64,000 nucleotides of DNA, taken from assembly GCA_019009955.1 (NCBI GenBank), contig CM032232.1, positions 140,767,501 through 140,831,500 on the forward strand, given 5' to 3'. The translations under genes and the position numbers were made by a program. This DNA comes from Riptortus pedestris (Eukaryota; Arthropoda; Insecta; Hemiptera; Alydidae). Positions within the stretch are counted from its first letter, which is position 1, and the number at the start of each line of letters is the position of its first letter. A model generated the notes under the pieces. That model did no database searches and was not told the DNA's origin. It was given only the letters and a program-made list of their open reading frames with translations. This document shows positions 56,937 to 64,000 of this stretch, in pieces.

Positions 56937-58779
56937 TCTATATATATATAAAATTGTAACCTCTGTCTGTACATTGATTTTTTTCACGAAATTTCACGAT
57001 AACTTTTCGTTTCACATGTCATAGACACCATAACTGCATTTTGTTTCTTTGGTGTCTGTTTGTTTGTTTGTTTGTTTATTTGTTTGTTTGTTTATTTGTT
57101 TGTTTGTTTGTTTGTTACCTTTTCACGCATAAACGGCAGAACCGAATTTTATGAAACTTGGTATGTATATTACTACTAACCCAACTTAGACTTTAGGCTA
57201 TATTAATATCCTCTGAGACGAACAGGAGTGGGGGTTATAAGGGAAGCCAGAAATTAAAAATAGCGATATTTCGATTCCTATTGGTTTTTCAGCAAATATG
57301 CACATAACAAAAGTTGTTTATTTTGTTATTTAGAGTAACTTTTGTTATATACACTTTCGTCGTATACCGAGTTATAAACGAGATATACGCTAAAACCTAT
57401 AGAGGAAGTGAACTATTTTATATGGCACAAAAGAATCAACCAAACTAAATAAAACTCGGTATGTGTATTAGCACTAACGCTTTCATTATAACAAGCCATG
57501 CCAACATTTCTAGGGACGGGCAGGAGTGGGGGTTATAAGGGAAGCCATAAATTAAAAATAGCGATATTTCGTTTGTTATTGGTTTTTCGGCATATATGAA
57601 CATAACAAAAGTTGTTTATTGTGTAATTTAGAGTAACTTTTGTTATATTCACTTTTGCCGTATACGGAAGTAAAAATGAGTTATACTCTAAAAACTATAG
57701 AGGGAGTCCACAATTTTATTTGGCACAAAAGACTCAACCGAACTAAACCAAACTCGGTATTTGAATTAGTACTAACGCCTTCCTTATAATAAGCTATACT
57801 AACATTTCTAGGGACGGGCAGGAGTGGGGGTTATATGGAAGGCCTGAAATTAAAAGTAGTGATATTTCGTTTCCTATTGCTTTTTCAACAAATATGCACA
57901 TAACAAAAGTTATTTGTTTTGTTATTTAGAGTAACTTTTGTTACATGCACTTTTGCCGTGTACGGAAGTATAAATGAGTTATACGCTAAAACCTATAGCG
58001 GGAGTCCACAATTTTATTTGGCACAAAAGACTCAACCGAACTAAACCAAACTCGGTATTTGAATTAGCACTAACGCCTTCCTTATAATAAGCCATACTAT
58101 TTCTAGGGACGGGCAGGAGTGGGGGTTATATGGAAGGCCTGAAATTAAAAATAGTGATATTTCGTTTCCTATTGCTTTTTCAACAAATATGCACATAACA
58201 AAAGTTATTTGTTTTGTTATTTAGAGTAACTTTTGTTACATGCACTTTTGCCGTGTACGGAAGTATAAATGAGTTATACGCTAAAACCTATAGCGGGAGT
58301 CCACAATTTTATTTGGCACAAAAGACTCAACCGAACTAAACCAAACTCGGTATTTGAATTAGCACTAACGCCTTCCTTATAATAAGCCATACTATTTCTA
58401 GGGACGGGCAGGAGTGGGAGTTGTAAGGGAGGCCTGAAATTAAAATAGTGATTTCCTATTGGGGTTTCGGCAAATATGCAAATAACAATAGTTGTTTACT
58501 TTGTTATTTAGAGAAATTTTCTCAACACTTCTTTTCAATATGAACTACCAGGTACCTCAAATGAAAAAATTTATTCAAATGTATGTCAATATTTTCTCAT
58601 TAATAATTCAAATCTATCTATAATGCACAGGAAACGGGAAATATGACAATATGCAGAACAGCGAAGTCTTGCACTGACGGGTAAACGTCATAATATTGTG
58701 CAATGTAAAGCCTGCTAAAAAATACCATCACCATTCAGCCTCAAATGAATTCCCGGGCGAAGCCGGGTATCTGAGCTAG
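56937..58779 (+). mobile_element. H2 Helitron-like element, copy 3 (five internal units)
   Basis: TCTATATATATATAAAATTG to CCCGGGCGAAGCCGGGTATC-TGAGCTAG. GGAGTGGGGG recurs at 57225, 57523 and 57821, and at 58116 and 58411 (295-298 bp spacing; the last reads GGAGTGGGAG). The last units are nearly identical to one another, so the expansion is recent. Confidence 0.82.
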
Positions 58780-60130
58780 TATATATATAAAATTGTAACC
58801 TCTGTCTGTACATTGATTTTTTTCGCGAAATTTCACGATAACTTTTTGTTTCACATGTCCTAGACACCATAACTGCAATTTGTTTCTTTGGTGTCTGTTT
58901 ATTTGTTTGTTTGTTTGTTTGTTACCTTTTCACGCATAAACGGCTGAATCGAATTTTATGAAACTTGGTATGTATATTAGTACTAACCCAACTTAGACTT
59001 TAGGCTATATTAAAATTCTCTGAGATGAACAGGAGTGGGGGTTATAAGGGAGGCCCGAAATTAAAAATAGCGATATTTCGTTTCCTATTGGTTTTTCGTC
59101 AAATATGAACATAACAAAAGTTGTTTATTTTGTTGTTTAGAGTAACTTTTGTTATATACACTTTTTTCATATACCGGTTTATAAACGAGATATACGCTAA
59201 AACCTACAGCGGAAGTGAACAATTTTATTTGGGACAAAAGACCCAACCGAAATAAATAATACTCGGTATGTGTATTAGCACTAACGCTTTCATTATAACA
59301 AGCTACACCAACATTTCTAGGAACGGGCAGGAGTGGGGGTTGTAAGGGAGGCCTGAATTTAAAAATAGCGGTATTTCGATTTCTATTCTTTTTTCGTCAA
59401 ATATGAACATTGCAGGAGTTGTTTATTTTGTTATTTAGAGTAACTTTTGTCATATAAACTTTTTTCGTATACCGAATTATAAACGAGATATACGCTAAAA
59501 CATATAGCGGAAGTGAACAATTTTATTTGGGACAAAAGACCCAACCGATCTAAATAAAACTCGGTATGTGTATTAGCACTAATGTATTCATTATAATAAG
59601 CCATACCAACATTTCTAGGGACGGGCAGTAGTGGGGGTTGTAAGAAAGGCCTGAATTTAAAAATAGCGGTATTTCGTTTTCTATTGGTTTTTCTGCAAAT
59701 ATGCACATAACAAAAGATGTTTACTTTGTTATTTAAAGTAACTTTTGTTATATACACTTTTTTCGTATACCGAATTATAAACGAGATATACAGTAAAACT
59801 AAAGTAATTTGCGTAGAAATATTGATATTCTCAACAATTCTGTCCAATATGAACTACCAGGTACCTCACCCGGAAAAATTAATTCAAATCTATGTTAATA
59901 TTTTGTCCTTAATAGCTGAAATCTATGCATAATACACAGGAGACGGGAAATATGACAATTTGGAGGACAATGAAGTCTTACAAAAAAAAAAAAAAAAACG
60001 ACGGGTATGAACCCTAAACACTGGGACGGGGAAATGACAAAATATTATGAAAAGTAAAGCCTTGCCAAAAAAATACCATCACCATTCAGCCTCAAATGAA
60101 TTACCAGGCGAAGCCGGGTATCTGAGCTAG
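58780..60130 (+). mobile_element. H2 Helitron-like element, copy 4
   Basis: Begins at the base after copy 3 ends (CTAG|TATATATATAAAATTG) and ends GGCGAAGCCGGGTATCTGAG-CTAG. Three internal units. Confidence 0.82.
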
Positions 60131-61513
60131 TATATATATAAAATTGTAACCTCTGTCTGTACATTGATTTTTTTCGCGAAATTTCACGATAACTTTTCGT
60201 TTCACATGTCATAGACACCGTAACTGCATTTTGTTTCTTTCGTGTCTGTTTGTTTGTTTATTTGTTTGTTTGTTTATTTGTTTGTTTGTTACCTTTTCAC
60301 GCATAAACGGCTGAACCGAATTTTATGAAACTTGGTATGTATATTACTACTAGCCCAACTTAGACTTTAGGCTATATTAATATTCTCTAAGACAAACAGG
60401 AGTGGGGGTTATAAGGGAGGCCTGAAATTAAAAATAGCGATATTTCGTTTCCTATTGCTTTTTCAGCAAATATGCCCATAACAAAAGTGGTTTATTTTGT
60501 AATTTAGAGTAACTATTGTCATATGCACTTTTGCCGTATACGGAAGTATAAATGAGTTATACGCTAAAAACTATAGCGGGAGTCAACAATTTATTAGGCA
60601 CAAAAGACTCAACCGAACTACACCAAACTCGGTATGTGAATTAGTATTAACGCCTTCCTTATAATAAGTCATACTAACATGTCTAGGGACGGGCAGGAGT
60701 GGGGGATGTAAGGGAGGCATGAATTTAAAAATAGTGGTATTTCGTTTTCTATTCGTTTTTCGGCAAATATGAACATAACAAAAATTGTTTATTTTGTTAT
60801 TTAGAGTAACTTTTGTCATATTCATTTTTACCTTTTAACAAAGTGTAAACGAGATATACACTATAAACTAAAGCGGGAGTCAACTATTTCTTTGGGCGCT
60901 AACGATTAAACCGAACTAATAAAACTCGGTATGTCAATTAGCATTAATTCTTCCATGATTATAGGCTTTATTAAAATTTTTGGGTTAGAACGGGAGTGGG
61001 GGTTATAAGGGAGGCCTGAAATAAAAATTTGCGATATTTCATTGTCTATATGTTTTTCGACAAACATGCACATAACAAAAGTTGTTTACTTTGTTATTTA
61101 GATTAACTTTTTTTTTTTTTTTATTTTTTTATTTTTTTTTTTTTATACATTTCTCCAGGAAAAATGTGTGGAACAAGTAATTTGCGTAGACATACTGATA
61201 TGCTCAACAATTCATTCCAATTTGAACTATGAGGTACCTCACCTGGAAAAATTAATTCAAATCTTTGTTAATATTTTGTCCTTAATAACAGAAATCAATG
61301 CATAATGCACAGGAGACGGGAAATATGACAATTTGAAGGGCAGTGAAGACATACATAAAAAATTAATTTTATTATTAACGAATGCCAACAACGGGTATAA
61401 CCCTAAACACTGGTAAATGCCAAAATATTGCACAAATTAAAGCCTTGCCAAAAAAATAACATTACCATTCAGCCTCAAATCAATTCCCGGGCGAAGCCGG
61501 GTATCTGAGCTAG
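60131..61513 (+). mobile_element. H2 Helitron-like element, copy 5
   Basis: Abuts copy 4 head-to-tail and ends at CTAG 61510-61513. Three internal units and a T-rich tract at 61108-61143. Confidence 0.82.
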
Positions 61514-61535
61514 TATATATATATATATATATATA

Positions 61536-63130
61536 CTAGCTTAGATACCCGGCTTCGCTCGGGAATTCATTTGAGGCTGAATGGTGATGGTATATTTTTG
61601 GCAAGGCTTTACATTGCACAATATTTTGACATTTACCCGTTCCAGTGTTTAGGGTTAATACCCGTTGTTGGCATTTGTTAATAATAAAATTATTTTTTTT
61701 TATGTAAAACTTCACTGTCCTGCATATTGTCATATTTCCCGTCTCCTGTGCATTATGCATAGATTTGAATTATTAAGGAGAAAATATTGATATACATTTG
61801 AATTAATTTTTTCAGGTGAGGTACCTGGTAGTTCATATTGAAAAGAAGTGTTGAGCAAATTTCTCTAAATAACAAAATAAACAACATTTGATATGTGCAT
61901 ATTTGCCGAAAACCCAATAGGAAATCATTATTATTAATTTCATGCCTCCCTTATAACCACCACTCCTGCCCGTCCCTAGAAATGTTAGAGTGGCTTATTA
62001 TAAGGAAGGCGTTAGTGCTAATACACATAATGAGTGTTTTATTTAGTTCGGTTGAGTCTTTTGTGCCAAATAAAATTGTTGTCTCCCGCTATAATTTTTA
62101 GCGTATAACGTCTTAATATTTCGGTATACGATGATAGTGTATATAAAAAAAAAAGTTTCTCTAAATAACAAAATAAACAACTTTTGTTATGTGCATATTT
62201 GCCGAAAATGCAATAGGAAGCGAAATATCACTATTATAAATTTCAGGCGTTCCTTATAACCCCCACTCCTGCCCGTCCCTAGAAATGTTGGTATGGCTTG
62301 TTATAATAAAGGCCTTAGTCCTAATACACGTACCGAGTTTTATTTAATTCGGTTGAGTTGTTAGTGCCAAATAAAATTGTGGACTCCCACTTTAGTTTAT
62401 AGCGTATAACTCATTTATGCTTCCGTATACGGCAAAAGTGCATATTACAAAAGTTATTCTAAATAACAAAATAAACAACTTTTGTTATGTGCATATTTGC
62501 TGAAAAAGCAATAGGAAACGAAATATCGCTATTTTTAATTTCTGGTCTCCCTTATAACCCCCACTCCTGCCCGTCCCTAGAAATGTTAGTATGGCTTATT
62601 ATAAGTAAATCGTTAGTATTAATTCACACAGCGAGTTTGTTTTAGTTCGGTTGAGTCTTTTATGCCAAATAAAATTGTGGACTCCCGCTATAGTGTTTAG
62701 CGTATAACTCATTTATACTTCCGTATACGGCAAAAGTGCATATAACAAAAGTTACTCTAAATTACAAAATAAACAACTTTTGTTATGAGCATATTTGCTG
62801 AAAAAGCAATAGAAAATGAAATATCGCTATTTTTAATTTCAGGCCTCCCTTATAACCCCCACTCCTGTTCGTCTTAGAGAACATTAATATAGCCTAAAGT
62901 CTAAGTTGGGCTAGTAGTAATATACATACCAAGTTTCATAAAATTCGGTTCAGCCGTTTATGCGTGAAAAGGTAACAAACAAACAAACAAACAAACAAAT
63001 AAACAAACAAACAAACAAACAGACACCAAAGAACCAAAATGCAGTTATGGTGTCTATGACATGTGAAACGAAAAGTTATCGTGAAATTTCGCGAAAAAAA
63101 TCAATGTACAGACAGAGGTTACAATTTTAT
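61536..63130 (-). mobile_element. H2 Helitron-like element, copy 6 (inverted)
   Basis: Reverse copy: CTAGCTTAGATACCCGGCTT at its 3' end, and ACCTCTGTCTGTACATTGAT in reverse at its 5' end. Four internal units. Tail-to-tail with copy 5 across (TA)n, and head-to-head with copy 7. Confidence 0.82.
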
Positions 63131-64000
63131 CTATATATATATAAAATTGTAACCTCTGTCTGTACATTGATTTTTTTCGCGAAATTTCACGATAACTTTT
63201 CGTTTCACACGTCATAGACACCATAACTGCATTTTGTTTCTTTGGTGTCTGTTTGTTTGTTTGTTTGTTTATTTGTTTGTTTGTTTGTTTGTTTGTTACC
63301 TTTTCACGCATAAACGGCTGAACCAAATTTTATGAAACTTGGTATGTATATTACTACTAACCCAACTTAGACTTTAGGCTATATTAATATTCTCTGAGAC
63401 GAAGAGGAGTGGGGGTTATAAGGGAAGCCTGAAAATAAAAATAGCGATATTTCCTTTTCTATTGGTTTTTCGGCAAATATGAACATAACAAAAGTTGTTT
63501 ATTTTGTTATTTAGAGTAACTTTTGTTATATACACTTTTTTCGTATACCTAAGCATAAATGAGTTATACGTTAAAAACTACTGCGGAAGTCAACAATTTT
63601 ATTTGGCCCAAAAAACTCAACCGAACTAAACCAAACTCGGTATGTGAGTTAGCACTAGCGCCTTCCTTATAATAAGCCATACAAACATTTCTAGGGACGG
63701 GCAGGAGTGGGGGTTATAAGGTTATAAAAATAGCGATATTTCGTTTCCAATTGGGGTTTCGGCAAATATGCACATAACAAAGTTGTTTATTTTGTTATTT
63801 AGAGAAACTTTTGTTATATTCACTTTTGTTGTATAACAAATTATAAACGAGATATACACTAAAAGCTAAAGCGGGAGTCAACTATTTTATTGGACACCAA
63901 CGGTTGAACTGATTCCAACAAAACTGGGAATATATAAATTAGTATTAATTCTTACATGGTTATAAGCTATATTAAAATGTTTAGGTTATAACGGGAGTGG
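63131..64000 (+). mobile_element. H2 Helitron-like element, copy 7, cut by window edge
   Basis: Starts TCTATATATATATAAAATTG-like at the head-to-head junction. It has (TTTG)n at 63250-63296 and two full units plus the start of a third. The 3' end lies outside. Confidence 0.8.

Noticed and set aside
61500..61560. Tail-to-tail palindrome as a replication origin or terminator structure
   Set aside because: It is fully explained by two H2 elements in opposite orientation meeting in a (TA)n tract.

Overview
This window is eukaryotic and most likely from an arthropod, probably an insect. It carries spliced genes with GT-AG introns and TATA boxes, CYP6-type (CYP3-clan) cytochrome P450s, and arthropod-style transposons: jockey LINE, Penelope-like, pogo, mariner, hAT, RTE, Helitron and Helentron-like elements. 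The DNA is AT-rich with many (TA)n tracts. The species cannot be told from the sequence.

The only cellular genes I can support are two tandem P450 genes on the minus strand. CYP-B (36,995-52,506) is complete: nine exons, 1,542 nt of coding sequence and 513 residues, with every P450 signature. CYP-A (2,586-21,982) has the same first eight exons, with the same intron phases and almost the same exon lengths. Its ninth exon is not in the window and should lie left of base 1. Both genes start with a 13-nt coding exon and have near-identical core promoters (TATAAATCAGC plus clustered GATA-type motifs). CYP-A has lost the acidic residue of the I-helix oxygen-activation motif (AGQGT instead of AGHET).

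Almost everything else is repeats, much of it nested. The main family, called H1 here, has more than 20 full or partial copies. It has a 5' hairpin, a subterminal inverted repeat, a central (TA)n tract and a 20-bp palindrome at its 3' end, like non-autonomous Helentron derivatives (HINEs). A second family, H2, looks like a canonical non-autonomous Helitron (TC start, 3' hairpin, CTAG end) built from about 298-bp internal repeats. Seven H2 copies occur, five of them back to back from 56.9 kb to the right edge, partly tail-to-tail and head-to-head. H2 and a pogo element have inserted into the (TA)n tracts of H1 copies.

By region: 1-2.5 kb H1 copies; 2.6-22 kb CYP-A with introns full of H1, H2, pogo, a tRNA-derived SINE, LTR-like pieces and a 43-bp minisatellite; 22-36.8 kb intergenic, with H1 copies, a Penelope-like fragment, a hAT remnant, a decayed jockey LINE and an A-rich dispersed repeat; 36.8-52.6 kb CYP-B, with four different minisatellites (54, 46, 63 and 117 bp), SINEs, and mariner and RTE fossils in its introns; 52.6-64 kb a second A-rich repeat, H1 copies and the H2 array.
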